Below are positions 36,186-45,450 of a DNA stretch of 64,000 nucleotides, in pieces; within the stretch, counting starts at the first letter, position 1; each line of letters starts with the position of its first letter. Origin of the DNA: Desulfosudis oleivorans (lineage in GTDB: Bacteria; Desulfobacterota; Desulfobacteria; Desulfobacterales; SURF-7); NCBI GenBank assembly GCA_020723305.1, contig DYJC01000005.1, positions 1-64,000 of the forward strand. Direction: 5' to 3'. The translations under genes were made by a program, and so were the position numbers. The notes beneath the pieces are model-generated. The model did no database searches, was not told where the DNA came from, and saw only the letters and a list, made by a program, of their open reading frames with translations.

Positions 36186-37001
36186 TCAACCAAGCGCAAC
36201 ATCAAGGATCATCATCACCGCAAAACCTGCCATGGTTGCCATGGTTACCTGATCAATGTTTGCCGGGTTCCGCTGAGATTCCGGGATCAGTTCCTCCACC
36301 ACAACAAAAATCATTGCTCCGGCAGCAAAACAAAGCGCATAAGGCAGAATATTCTGCATGTGCAGCACAAATGCTGCCCCGAGCATTCCGGCAACTGGTT
36401 CAACCACACCCGAGGCTTGCCCCATCAGGAAGCTCTTTGTCCGCCCCATTCCTTCCCGTCTTAACGGTAACGATACGGCAGCTCCTTCCGGAAAATTCTG
36501 GAGGCCGATTCCAACAGCCAGCGCAATCGCACCGCCAATCGTGGCAGAAGAAAGATCGGCCGCCACAGCTCCAAAAGCAACACCGACCGCAAGGCCTTCC
36601 GGGATATTATGCAGCGTAATCGCCAGAACCAGCAGCGTGCTTCGCTGCCAGGATGTCTTTATTCCTTCACTTTGTCCCATAGCCAGACCTGGATGAAGAT
36701 GCGGGAGCAGGCTGTCTGTCAGTCTCATAAAAAAGCCTCCCCCCAGGAATCCGATCACGGCTGTAAGCCAGGGGATATGACCCATCTGTTCCGCCATTTC
36801 AATGCCCGGAGCGAGCAAAGACCAGAAACTGGCTGCAATCATGACACCAGCGGCAAAACCCAGCATGGAATCCATGAGTTTGGGTTTTATCGTCTTTACA
36901 AAAAAAACCAGTGCAGCTCCTGCCGCAGTCAATCCCCATGTAAAGAGCGTGGCCATAAGCGCCTGCGTGATGGGGCTGTATTGTTGAATGAAGTCAGTCA
37001 T
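36186..37001 (-). CDS. ZIP-family divalent metal transporter (GufA/ZupT type)
   Basis: 271-residue inner-membrane protein with about eight hydrophobic segments. Metal-binding signatures HNIPEG and QNFPEG are visible in the fourth and fifth helices. It is expected to import zinc, possibly iron or manganese; the substrate cannot be assigned. It lies between recD2 and an exported protein on the same strand, and no Zur-type operator was recognised. Confidence 0.88.
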   Translation of the reverse strand: MTDFIQQYSPITQALMATLFTWGLTAAGAALVFFVKTIKPKLMDSMLGFAAGVMIAASFWSLLAPGIEMAEQMGHIPWLTAVIGFLGGGFFMRLTDSLLPHLHPGLAMGQSEGIKTSWQRSTLLVLAITLHNIPEGLAVGVAFGAVAADLSSATIGGAIALAVGIGLQNFPEGAAVSLPLRREGMGRTKSFLMGQASGVVEPVAGMLGAAFVLHMQNILPYALCFAAGAMIFVVVEELIPESQRNPANIDQVTMATMAGFAVMMILDVALG

Positions 37002-37043
37002 CTTGTTTCCCTTTTTTGTGCTGCCGACACCCGTTATGGATGA

Positions 37044-37997
37044 CTAAAACAGCTTGCTGAAAAAAGACGGTTCCACAATCGGCTTCAGACAGGCGTCTTT
37101 TCCGGTGATGTTGCCCTGCACTATGGAACCGCTCGCAGAATCACCCTGTACTGCATTGATCCGCAGTATGCCGGTTCCGGGGCCGGCGATGAAGAATTGA
37201 TGTTCTTCCTTTCCATCAACCAAACGGCCTGAATCATGAATTGTGAACAAATCCCCTGATTGTATGCCTGCATTGCTGCCGGACGAAATAACAACCTGCC
37301 GGCCGTCAATGGTTTTAATAAAGGTTTTGAACAGCTCCTGTTCCATACTGGTGCAGATCTCTTCACCCATCTGTCTGGACAGAGAAATAATCATCTCCTG
37401 AATCTCTGCAAAAGAGGCAGTATACCCTTTGGCTTTCATCCGGCGGTAAAGGGCTTCAGGCAGATCGATTTTTTCCGACAGGGTCATATCCAGAATTTTG
37501 GCTCCGGTTTCCGTATCATACAAGCTGCAATGCATATGAACCTCAATAAAAAACATCCTATCCTTGAACCACCAATATCCCCTCTCTTCCTGAAAATCTC
37601 GGATACCGGTGATCGTGCCGGTTGCCACCGAATTCAATCCGGAAGCCCGGCCAACCTTACTGAGTGTCATGTTGTCGATCACACCCGATACGCGCCTGGG
37701 TTGATGGTCTCTTACTTCTGCAAATACCGGGTCTGCATCCTGAACCGGAACAACCCCTTTGCCGCTTTCCGTCAGAACGCTTGCCAATGTTTCATCTATG
37801 AGAGAAACCAGACGATCATCCAGAAAGGAACTCCTGTTTTGAAAACGGGTTAAACCAACCCTTTTTTGTAGGTGTTCATAAGAACTCTGTTGAAATTGAA
37901 CCGGTTTTTTCTGGTCAGTCACAATATCGGATGCCCAGGAAAAGGAAACCAGTACTCCCACCAGCCACCCGATCACAATACAGTTGGTAAACCTCAT
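37044..37997 (-). CDS. Exported protein of unknown function (CsgG/FlgT-like features)
   Basis: 317 residues with a signal peptide (hydrophobic core about 7-20, cleavage near SWA). The middle has alternating strands and helices with VATGTITGIRD and MFFIEVHMHCSLYDTETGAKILDMTLSEK, reminiscent of periplasmic CsgG/LpoB/FlgT-type nucleotide-binding-like folds; the C-terminal part (VVISSGSNAGIQSGDLFTIHD) resembles the beta-barrel end of FlgT-type proteins. I do not recognise a specific family. Its start overlaps the end of queF by four bases, probably only operon packing. Confidence 0.6.
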   Translation of the reverse strand: MRFTNCIVIGWLVGVLVSFSWASDIVTDQKKPVQFQQSSYEHLQKRVGLTRFQNRSSFLDDRLVSLIDETLASVLTESGKGVVPVQDADPVFAEVRDHQPRRVSGVIDNMTLSKVGRASGLNSVATGTITGIRDFQEERGYWWFKDRMFFIEVHMHCSLYDTETGAKILDMTLSEKIDLPEALYRRMKAKGYTASFAEIQEMIISLSRQMGEEICTSMEQELFKTFIKTIDGRQVVISSGSNAGIQSGDLFTIHDSGRLVDGKEEHQFFIAGPGTGILRINAVQGDSASGSIVQGNITGKDACLKPIVEPSFFSKLF

Positions 37998-38401
37998 TTT
38001 TCCCCCTTATATTCCACAGTGACGGATGATGTCACGCCTCCACGAGAAGTAAAATCGCCTGTTACTTTCATCCATTTTGGTAAAAGCGCCACGACAAGAT
38101 CATTCAGAATCCGGTTGACCAGATGTTCATAAAAAATTCCGACATTGCGGTATTGGAGCAGGTAATATTTAAAAGATTTCAATTCGATGATCTTCTGATC
38201 CGGCCGGTAGGTGACCGTGATACAGCCGTAATCCGGCAACCCGGTCATGGGGCAGACCGATGTGTATTCCGGCTGCCGAATCGTGATATCAATATCCTGT
38301 TTGCCATGATACTTGTATTCGATTGGATCCAAAACATCGGACTGTATAATATCAGGACTTTCCAGTTTATACCGTATTGCATTTTCATATGATTTATTCA
38401 T
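37994..38401 (-). CDS. queF: NADPH-dependent 7-cyano-7-deazaguanine reductase
   Basis: Reduces preQ0 to preQ1 in queuosine biosynthesis for tRNA modification. 135 residues, the short (type I) form. Substrate-binding Cys in CPMTGLPDYG and the QueF motif ELKSFKYYL are visible. No other queuosine genes are in the window. Confidence 0.92.
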   Translation of the reverse strand: MNKSYENAIRYKLESPDIIQSDVLDPIEYKYHGKQDIDITIRQPEYTSVCPMTGLPDYGCITVTYRPDQKIIELKSFKYYLLQYRNVGIFYEHLVNRILNDLVVALLPKWMKVTGDFTSRGGVTSSVTVEYKGEK

Positions 38402-38584
38402 TGAACACTCCTAGCCTGTCTCATCGGTTCACAAGACTGTTTTTTTTTGACATAATCTCTTTTTCAGAAACCCTGTAATAAAGAATAAAAGCAAATCTGT
38501 CAAACACCCTTGACACAAAGAACGATTTCCGTGTAATGGTTCATCATAACAACCTGTACTCTGTAAAAAACGTAGGTGTCACCC

Positions 38585-38752
38585 ATGACTTCGATTGATG
38601 AACAGATACTTCGGGCAACCAAAGAAATTATCGTAAAATTTATTGAGGTTGGAAGAGTCTCTCCAACCAGTTTTGACGAGTCATTTAAAACAATCTATCA
38701 GACCATCCGCGAATCCGTAAAACAGACAGACCGGAAACCCTCTCAGGAATAA
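38585..38752 (+). CDS. Small 55-residue protein
   Basis: ATG at 38585 preceded by TAGGTG, ending in TAA at 38750. The product begins MTSIDEQILRATKEIIVKFI and is a compact helical, mildly charged protein without cysteines, membrane segments or a recognised motif. Its start, ribosome site and coding character look genuine. It stands alone between queF and polA and its function is unknown. Confidence 0.65.
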   Translation: MTSIDEQILRATKEIIVKFIEVGRVSPTSFDESFKTIYQTIRESVKQTDRKPSQE

Positions 38753-38766
38753 ACCAACCCCATAAA

Positions 38767-38800
38767 CCGACCAACGGGCAAACCGGCTAACGGCCCAACC
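38767..38800. repeat. Degenerate octamer-repeat copy beside polA
   Basis: About four imperfect units of the type GGCTAACC/GGCCAACG lie just beyond the polA stop. They resemble the right arm of the large hairpin at 47308-47425, so this is a second, one-armed member of the same repeat family. Confidence 0.55.
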
Positions 38801-38806
38801 TCATCC

Positions 38807-41485
38807 TCAATGCGCTTCCGCCCAGTTTCTGCCGCTCTGGATATTGACCTTGAGCGGAACCTTGAGGTCCCATACCTTTTCCATAATATGCTTTACAAGT
38901 TCTGAAATGGCTGCGAGTTCCTCCTCCGGAACCTCAAAAACCAGTTCATCATGAACCGAAAGAAGCATGGCCGATCGATATTTACCTTTTGTCAGGGCAT
39001 CATCCACCTGAATCATGGCCAGCTTGATTAGGTCTGCCGCAGTTCCCTGGATTATCGTGTTGATCGCAATCCGTTCGGCAACTCCCCGGAGATTTTTATT
39101 CTCACTGTCAATATCCGGAATATGACGGATTCTTCCGAGCAATGTGCTTGAAATCCTGTCTTTTCTGGCTTTCTGAAGAGCTTCCTCAATATAGTCCCGT
39201 ACTCCGCTGTACCGTAAAAAATAGTTGTCAATATAGGTCTTTGCCATCTTCTGGCTGATCCCAAGCGCCTTGGAAAGTCCGAACGGACTCATCCCGTAAA
39301 TGATACCGAAATTGATGGCTTTTGCCTGGTTCCGGATTTCCGGTGTGATAAAAGAGGGAAAAACCTGAAACACTTCGGAGGCGGTCCGGGTGTGAATATC
39401 CTCATCATTTATAAAGGATTCGATCAGAATCGGATCATTGGAACAATGGGCCAGGATTCGAAGCTCGATCTGGGAATAATCGGCAGAAACCAGGCTCCAA
39501 CCCTTTTGCGGAATAAATGCCTTTCGAATCTCCTTACCCTCCTCCCCCCGGATAGGAATATTCTGAAGATTGGGATCAGAGCTGCTGAGTCGTCCGGTAG
39601 CAGTCACAGTCTGGTTGTATGAGGTGTGAATCCTTCCGGTCTCCGGATGGATCAGTTCCACCAGCGCATCCGCATAGGTCGATTTCAATTTTGCCAGGGT
39701 TCTGTGCATCAGAACAAGTGCCGGCAGTTCATGCTTCTCGGCAAGACTGGTCAAGACCTCCACGTCCGTTGAATACCCGGTTTTTTTCTTGGTTTTTTTC
39801 TGTACCGGCAGGTTGAGTTTTTCAAAAAGAATGGTTCCGAGCTGCTGGGTTGAACGGATATTGAATTCTTCACCCGCAATCCTGTAAATATCGGATTCGA
39901 TCTGCAGCATCCGTTCCTCAAAAGATCGGGAGAGATCCTTCAGTTTTTCCACATCCACCATAATACCATGATATTCCATGTGCATAAGCACCGGAATCAG
40001 GGGCATCTCCACGTTTTTCAACAGTTCCAGGATTCCGGCTTCCTGCAACATCGGATAGAGTTTTCTGTAGGCCAGAAACGTGATATCCGCATCCTCACAG
40101 GCATAGGAGACCGCCTTATCCAAAGAGACCTTTGAAAACCCAATTTCTGTTTTGCCCTTTCCCGTGACCTCTTCATAGGAAATCATGCGGTGATCCAGAT
40201 AATCAAGAGCAATCTGATCCAGGCTGTGTGCTCTTTTGGCAGGATTCAGCAAGTACGAGGCCAGCATAGTATCAAAAGCAACTCCGCGCAGGGTCACACC
40301 GTGCCGAAGCAGCACCATCCAGTCATACTTGATGTTCTGACCGATCTTTTGAATCTTCTCACTCTCCAGAACCGGCCTTAACCTTTCCAGAACAATGGAA
40401 ACGGAAAGCTGTTCCGGTGCATCCTCATAGTCATGGGCAACCGGAATGTACCAGGCATCATTCTCCCGGAAGGAAAAGGAAAGGCCCACCAGTTTTGCTT
40501 TCATGGAATTTTTGGAAGTGGTTTCCGTATCCAGGGCAAAAATGGATTGTTCGCCGAGTTCCAATACCAGATGATCCAACGATTCCATATCCAACACCGG
40601 GAAATACTGTTTACCCGACAGATCGGTTTCCAAAGGGAAGATCTGCTGAAGCTGCCTGAACTCAAACTCTCTGAACAGTTCGGACAACGCCTTTTTATCC
40701 GGAGCCGGCAGCCGGAATTGATCCGGATGAAACTGAAACGGGACATCGGTATCAATCGATACCAGTTTTCGGCTCAAAAAAGCCTGCTCCCTGAAATGGA
40801 TCAAATTTTCCTTCTGCTTCTGCTGTAAAATTGTTTCCACTTGCTCATAAAGCTGATCCAGGCTCCCATACTTCTGGATAAGAGATATGGCTGTCTTGGG
40901 TCCGATTCCCGGAACCCCCGGAATATTATCGGAAGAATCACCGGAAAGTCCCATGATGTCGATCATTTTCCGGGGCTCAACCCCGTGGGTCTCCTGGATT
41001 GCCTGAATATCAATAATTTTATCCTTCATGGGGTCCCAGATATGGGAATGCTCCGTAACCAGTTGCATGAAGTCCTTGTCCCCGGTCACCATGACAACCG
41101 AAAACCCTGCTTTTTCCGCAAGACCGGCGATCGTGCCGATCAGATCATCGGCCTCAAATCCTGTTTTCTCGATCACCGGTATGTTGAATCCTTCTGCAAT
41201 CTTTTTAATACAGGGTATCTGGACGGAAAGGTCATCCGGCATGGGGGGACGATTGGCTTTATACGCCGGAAAAATTTCATGACGGAAGGTAGGCCCTTTG
41301 ACATCAAAGAACATGGCTGCGTGTTCCGGTTTATGGGTATCCATCAACTTCAGTATCATCTTGGTGAATCCGAATATGGCATTGGTGGGAAACCCTTTTG
41401 AGTTGGAAAGATTCCGTATGGCATGATAGGCACGATAGATATAAGCCGTTCCATCGATCAGATAGATTGATTTTTGTGGTTTCAT
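38807..41485 (-). CDS. polA: DNA polymerase I
   Basis: 892 residues with all three activities: N-terminal 5'-3' exonuclease (1 to about 290; YLIDGTAYIYRAYH, MVTGDKDFMQL, GDSSDNIPGVPGIGPKTA), a proofreading 3'-5' exonuclease (about 310-480; the DxE motif survives in FALDTETTS) and the polymerase domain (about 500-892; SADYSQIELRILAH, the finger helix RNQAKAINFGIIYGMS, and LLSVHDELVFEVP). It fills Okazaki gaps and repairs DNA. Isolated gene on the minus strand. Confidence 0.97.
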   Translation of the reverse strand: MKPQKSIYLIDGTAYIYRAYHAIRNLSNSKGFPTNAIFGFTKMILKLMDTHKPEHAAMFFDVKGPTFRHEIFPAYKANRPPMPDDLSVQIPCIKKIAEGFNIPVIEKTGFEADDLIGTIAGLAEKAGFSVVMVTGDKDFMQLVTEHSHIWDPMKDKIIDIQAIQETHGVEPRKMIDIMGLSGDSSDNIPGVPGIGPKTAISLIQKYGSLDQLYEQVETILQQKQKENLIHFREQAFLSRKLVSIDTDVPFQFHPDQFRLPAPDKKALSELFREFEFRQLQQIFPLETDLSGKQYFPVLDMESLDHLVLELGEQSIFALDTETTSKNSMKAKLVGLSFSFRENDAWYIPVAHDYEDAPEQLSVSIVLERLRPVLESEKIQKIGQNIKYDWMVLLRHGVTLRGVAFDTMLASYLLNPAKRAHSLDQIALDYLDHRMISYEEVTGKGKTEIGFSKVSLDKAVSYACEDADITFLAYRKLYPMLQEAGILELLKNVEMPLIPVLMHMEYHGIMVDVEKLKDLSRSFEERMLQIESDIYRIAGEEFNIRSTQQLGTILFEKLNLPVQKKTKKKTGYSTDVEVLTSLAEKHELPALVLMHRTLAKLKSTYADALVELIHPETGRIHTSYNQTVTATGRLSSSDPNLQNIPIRGEEGKEIRKAFIPQKGWSLVSADYSQIELRILAHCSNDPILIESFINDEDIHTRTASEVFQVFPSFITPEIRNQAKAINFGIIYGMSPFGLSKALGISQKMAKTYIDNYFLRYSGVRDYIEEALQKARKDRISSTLLGRIRHIPDIDSENKNLRGVAERIAINTIIQGTAADLIKLAMIQVDDALTKGKYRSAMLLSVHDELVFEVPEEELAAISELVKHIMEKVWDLKVPLKVNIQSGRNWAEAH

Positions 41486-41634
41486 GATTTCCTTATCCAG
41501 ATACGGTTACCCTGTCCGGCAAATGATCTTGTATTGACGGAACATAAAAACAAGTTTATTTATTACAACCATGTTTTTGCACAGGTGCAAGATCAATAGC
41601 ATGGATATGATAAAACAACAAGGCAGGGCATTCG

Positions 41635-42069
41635 GTGAATCAAGGGAAAATTGTTACAGATGATGCGGAAATAAAAACCATTTTACAACATGCAAAAACC
41701 ATTGCCATTGTCGGCCTGAGCCCGAAACCTGCGCGGGATTCAAACATGGTTGCACGTTATCTCAAGGCAGAGGGGTATAAGATCATACCGGTGCGACCGG
41801 CGCAGAAAGAGATTCTTGGAGAAAAAGCGTATAAATCTCTGGATGAGATTCAGGAGCATGTGGATATAATCACTCTTTTCCGGTCCAGCAACCAGATCAT
41901 GCCGCATGCTTTGGAGGCAATACGATTGAGACCGGATGTCTTCTGGATGCAATTGAATATAGAGAACAGAGAAGCAGCTGAGCTCCTTACCGGCAAGGGT
42001 ATCTGCGTTGTCATGAACCGCTGTATCAAAGTTGAACATGAACTCCTCATCAGACAAACCGTCCTATAG
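41635..42069 (+). CDS. CoA-binding-domain protein (YccU type)
   Basis: 144 residues, a Rossmann-like CoA-binding fold: IAIVGLSPKPARDSNMVARYL near the N-terminus, VDIITLFRSS in the middle and CVVMNRCIKVEH near the end. The start is GTG at 41635. Related to the CoA-binding domain of succinyl-CoA synthetase, but without the catalytic parts; its cellular role is unknown. The next gene starts inside its 3' end. Confidence 0.87.
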   Translation: MNQGKIVTDDAEIKTILQHAKTIAIVGLSPKPARDSNMVARYLKAEGYKIIPVRPAQKEILGEKAYKSLDEIQEHVDIITLFRSSNQIMPHALEAIRLRPDVFWMQLNIENREAAELLTGKGICVVMNRCIKVEHELLIRQTVL

Positions 42070-42262
42070 AGAAAAGCGCCGACAAAGAAAACAACGGCAG
42101 TGCCACTGCTGCACACGGCCGAACCATTTTTGCTGGTACTGCCGGTGCGGGTTTACAATCTGCCAGGAGTGCATGGAAGAAAATTTCTGGGGCATGTCCT
42201 GTAATGGTATCACATGGGAATGTCCGGACTGCGGCGGTCAGAATGGACTGGGAAATCAGTAA
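42038..42262 (+). CDS. Small Cys-rich putative zinc-binding protein
   Basis: About 74 residues: a basic N-terminus (YREKRRQRKQRQ) followed by eight or more cysteines arranged as CHCC, CWYCRCG, CQEC, SC and CPDCGG, with a histidine. The pattern suggests two zinc sites. It overlaps the end of the CoA-binding gene by about 32 bases, and a 32-base gap leads to the AsmA-like gene. No known family is recognised. The frame is open from a TTG at 42032; ATG 42038 is used here. Confidence 0.65.
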   Translation: MNSSSDKPSYREKRRQRKQRQCHCCTRPNHFCWYCRCGFTICQECMEENFWGMSCNGITWECPDCGGQNGLGNQ

Positions 42263-42294
42263 AAATTTCCTGCCGGCAATAATAAGGAATAACG

Positions 42295-45200
42295 ATGAAC
42301 CGATATATCATCCGAAAAATAGCGTTTCGGATTCTGCTGCTGCTGATACTGGTTGCAGCCTGCACCTTTCTCTATACCGGCAGCCGTCTCCTGAGATCCG
42401 AAAAACTGATCATTCTCATTGAAAATCAGCTCAGCAAACGGATGGGAGTGGCAGTCTCAATCAGCAAAGCGGATCTGAATCTGCTGAAAGGCCTCCATGT
42501 TTACCTGTCGGATTTCCGGATCGGGAAATCAGGTGAAGACCTGTTTATCAAAGCAGACCGGATCAGCGTTGATCTTTCCCTCTTGAAACTTCTGTTTGGA
42601 GAGCTGGTCATTCAACATATTCATCTGGAATCACCGGAAATCCACATGCTGTCTTTGAATGTGCTTGCACTTGGAAAAAGGCCGGAAAGCAAAATTACCA
42701 TCCCCAACACATCCATTCATAATGGTACAATCCTCACCCGATTGAAAAACAAACCATATGCATTGACCCACATCAACGGTAATTTCAGTCATGACTATGC
42801 AAACTTGAACACCCGATTTTTCGACACTCAACTTCAGTTTTTTACCCGTCTTGTAGGAGAACACTGGTCCGGTCATGTCAAACTGGATGATTTCCCGCTG
42901 AAAGAATTGGATGAATCGATCCAGGGTAGAGTCGATATCAATATCGGATTTCAGGAGGCGAAAGAGTGTGTCCGGTTGATGACCGACATCCGATCCAAAA
43001 GCATTGGTTTCCCTGGTGGTGGAAAACCAATTGAAGAGTTGGCCTTCAGGATCATATGCACAGTCGATGACCATTCCATTCAGTTTTCCGACCTGAAATT
43101 GAAAACAGCCGATCTCTCTCTTTCCGGAACAGCCCAGATGCTGGGGCCCTTCCAAACCGATGCATACGGGAATACGCCCCTTACACTGGCGTTTCAATCC
43201 GGTTCTTTTGATTATGAAACAATCGCTTCACATCTGCCTGTTGAATATCTGCCGGAATGGGCAATTCCGCTCTTCTTCCATCAGATCCAGGGCGGAAGCA
43301 TCCAGATTAACCAATTCGGTTTTACCGGGCAACTGTCCGATCTGATTGATCCGGAAAAATTATTTAAAAACCTGTATGTTGATGCAATCCTCTCCGATTT
43401 AAGCTATGGCACTGGGTACGGTCCTGAACGGATTACGGGGATTTCCGGAACACTGAATATTGAAGAGGGTGACCTCTTGATCCAAAACCTTTCCGGGTAT
43501 ACGGATCATTCAAAATTGCAATGTGTGGATCTGATCCTTCCGGACATTATGGCTCCTGATTTGAGAACCATTGTCAATGTCGAACTGGATATGCCTCTTG
43601 AAGAATTTCAATACCTCTGGAGAGCGGCAATGGAACCCAAGGTTGTTTATGATCTGCTCAAACCTCTTTCCCAAGTCTCCAACGGAAATATAAAAGCCAA
43701 GGTCACTGTCCAGGACAAAGTGCTCAACAATTCCACTCAAGTAAAAGGAATGGTCGAGTTGAATGATTGTGATTTTTCCTGGGGTAAAAGACGCATTGAA
43801 AAAATGTCCGGCACTGCGATTGCAAAAAATTTCGCCTCACCCATATTGGCTGATCTTTCCGGGAAAATAAACCAGTTCCCGATCCGGAAGTTTAGCCTCT
43901 CCCTGTCAGAAGTGTTTACTACTCCACGATACCAATTTTCAGTCCAGACCGACAAACTCCCCAAAATACCCGATTTCGATCTATTGCCCGGAGCCTCCGT
44001 GGTTTTTACCGGATCCGGAGAGGATGCTGTTTTTCAGGGAACCGCCAAACTCAGCACAAAAGGGTTCCAATTATTCGGCAGCCACTATTTCCCCCCTGAG
44101 GGAATGATCGAGGGCAACGGACTTTTCTCCGGAACGCTCTGGCCTCAGGAAAACATCCATTTGCAAAAAATCAATCTATCCATGGATACGGGTCGAGTGG
44201 AGCTTGAATATCATGATGAAGATACACGAGGGGTTGTAACCATCAAGGGAGTTGTTAATCTTTCTGGAAAAGACCGTGACGGGAAAACGACCATAAAAAG
44301 CATAAAGGGCGGTCTGGATATGGGGCTGGCGTGGGAAAACAATCGTCCATTGACCGGCCATATCCAGCTGAAAAAAATTTCCGTTATGCGGAATGATTCC
44401 AAAACGGTGTTATACGGCCCGGTCGAAATCACCGGAAATACTCTCTCCACAACCGGTCTGTCATTGCTGCATAAGGATCTGAAAACCAGAATTACAGGTT
44501 CACTCTCTCTGAAAAAAAACACCCAATATTTTACCGGCGAACTGTTTGCAGATGGATTCTCCGTCAGCAGTGAAGAAAGTGAATTGACAAGCAGCAGAAT
44601 CCCTGATTCCTTGACAGCCAATATCTATATTACTGCAATACACCCTAGAATTTATGAAATCCCTTTTGAAAAAGGGGAAGCCCGGCTGCAAATTGAAAAG
44701 GGTTTGATGCGTTTCAATGATATTCTGATTACCGGAGAATCCGGAAGGATAACCGGCGGCATGATCCGGGATACCAACCAGAAAACCATAATGGATATTG
44801 ATCTTGATCTGAACAGAAATGGCCTGAAAAACCTGTTCCGGTCTTTTGAACCGGACGAGACGATAATGGATGGAAATATGAAGCTCAGCGGCCATCTTCA
44901 GGGAACAACCGATTCCTTGAACGGCCATCTGTCTTTCCTTGCAACCGATGGCTATACCTATCAATCCCCGCTGCTGTCCAACATGTTTGCCGCCATGAAC
45001 CTATATAAAATTTTTAAAACCCAGCAAATCGATATCCGGAAAAAGCACTTTACCTACCATCAGATCTCTTCAAACTTTGCGATAAAAGAAAGCGTCCTCT
45101 CTTTTGATGATTTCCTGATGGATAGTGATTCCATACAATTTTCAGCAGTCGGAAAATATAGAATCAATGAAAAAGAGATTAATGCCCTCATCGGAGTACA

Positions 45201-45450
45201 GCCTTTTGAGACCATTGACAAAGCCATAAGCGCCATACCGATTGTCGGATGGATTCTGACCGGGGAGGGGGATGAACTTTTTGTGATCTGTCTATCAGCC
45301 GAAGGAAGCATCAAAGATCCCCAGATCAGTCTGGCGCCCACTGATACGGTATCAAAACCTATGGCCAACACATTGATGCGCATACTGAAACTGCCTGGAA
45401 AAATTATATCCAAACCCCGGGAGTTGATCCGTGAATCGCAAAAAAAATAA
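42295..45450 (+). CDS. AsmA/YhdP-like giant envelope protein
   Basis: 1051 residues. One N-terminal membrane helix (about 10-28, ILLLLILVAACTFLYTG) anchors a very long periplasmic beta-rich region of the AsmA/DUF3971 type (GVAVSISKADLNLLKGLHVYLSDF at the start, AsmA C-terminal-like repeats such as GNMKLSGHLQGTTDSLNGHLSF near the end). Proteins of this class form hydrophobic grooves for phospholipid traffic to the outer membrane. The PAS-LuxR gene begins inside its last codons (20-base overlap). Confidence 0.82.
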   Translation: MNRYIIRKIAFRILLLLILVAACTFLYTGSRLLRSEKLIILIENQLSKRMGVAVSISKADLNLLKGLHVYLSDFRIGKSGEDLFIKADRISVDLSLLKLLFGELVIQHIHLESPEIHMLSLNVLALGKRPESKITIPNTSIHNGTILTRLKNKPYALTHINGNFSHDYANLNTRFFDTQLQFFTRLVGEHWSGHVKLDDFPLKELDESIQGRVDINIGFQEAKECVRLMTDIRSKSIGFPGGGKPIEELAFRIICTVDDHSIQFSDLKLKTADLSLSGTAQMLGPFQTDAYGNTPLTLAFQSGSFDYETIASHLPVEYLPEWAIPLFFHQIQGGSIQINQFGFTGQLSDLIDPEKLFKNLYVDAILSDLSYGTGYGPERITGISGTLNIEEGDLLIQNLSGYTDHSKLQCVDLILPDIMAPDLRTIVNVELDMPLEEFQYLWRAAMEPKVVYDLLKPLSQVSNGNIKAKVTVQDKVLNNSTQVKGMVELNDCDFSWGKRRIEKMSGTAIAKNFASPILADLSGKINQFPIRKFSLSLSEVFTTPRYQFSVQTDKLPKIPDFDLLPGASVVFTGSGEDAVFQGTAKLSTKGFQLFGSHYFPPEGMIEGNGLFSGTLWPQENIHLQKINLSMDTGRVELEYHDEDTRGVVTIKGVVNLSGKDRDGKTTIKSIKGGLDMGLAWENNRPLTGHIQLKKISVMRNDSKTVLYGPVEITGNTLSTTGLSLLHKDLKTRITGSLSLKKNTQYFTGELFADGFSVSSEESELTSSRIPDSLTANIYITAIHPRIYEIPFEKGEARLQIEKGLMRFNDILITGESGRITGGMIRDTNQKTIMDIDLDLNRNGLKNLFRSFEPDETIMDGNMKLSGHLQGTTDSLNGHLSFLATDGYTYQSPLLSNMFAAMNLYKIFKTQQIDIRKKHFTYHQISSNFAIKESVLSFDDFLMDSDSIQFSAVGKYRINEKEINALIGVQPFETIDKAISAIPIVGWILTGEGDELFVICLSAEGSIKDPQISLAPTDTVSKPMANTLMRILKLPGKIISKPRELIRESQKK

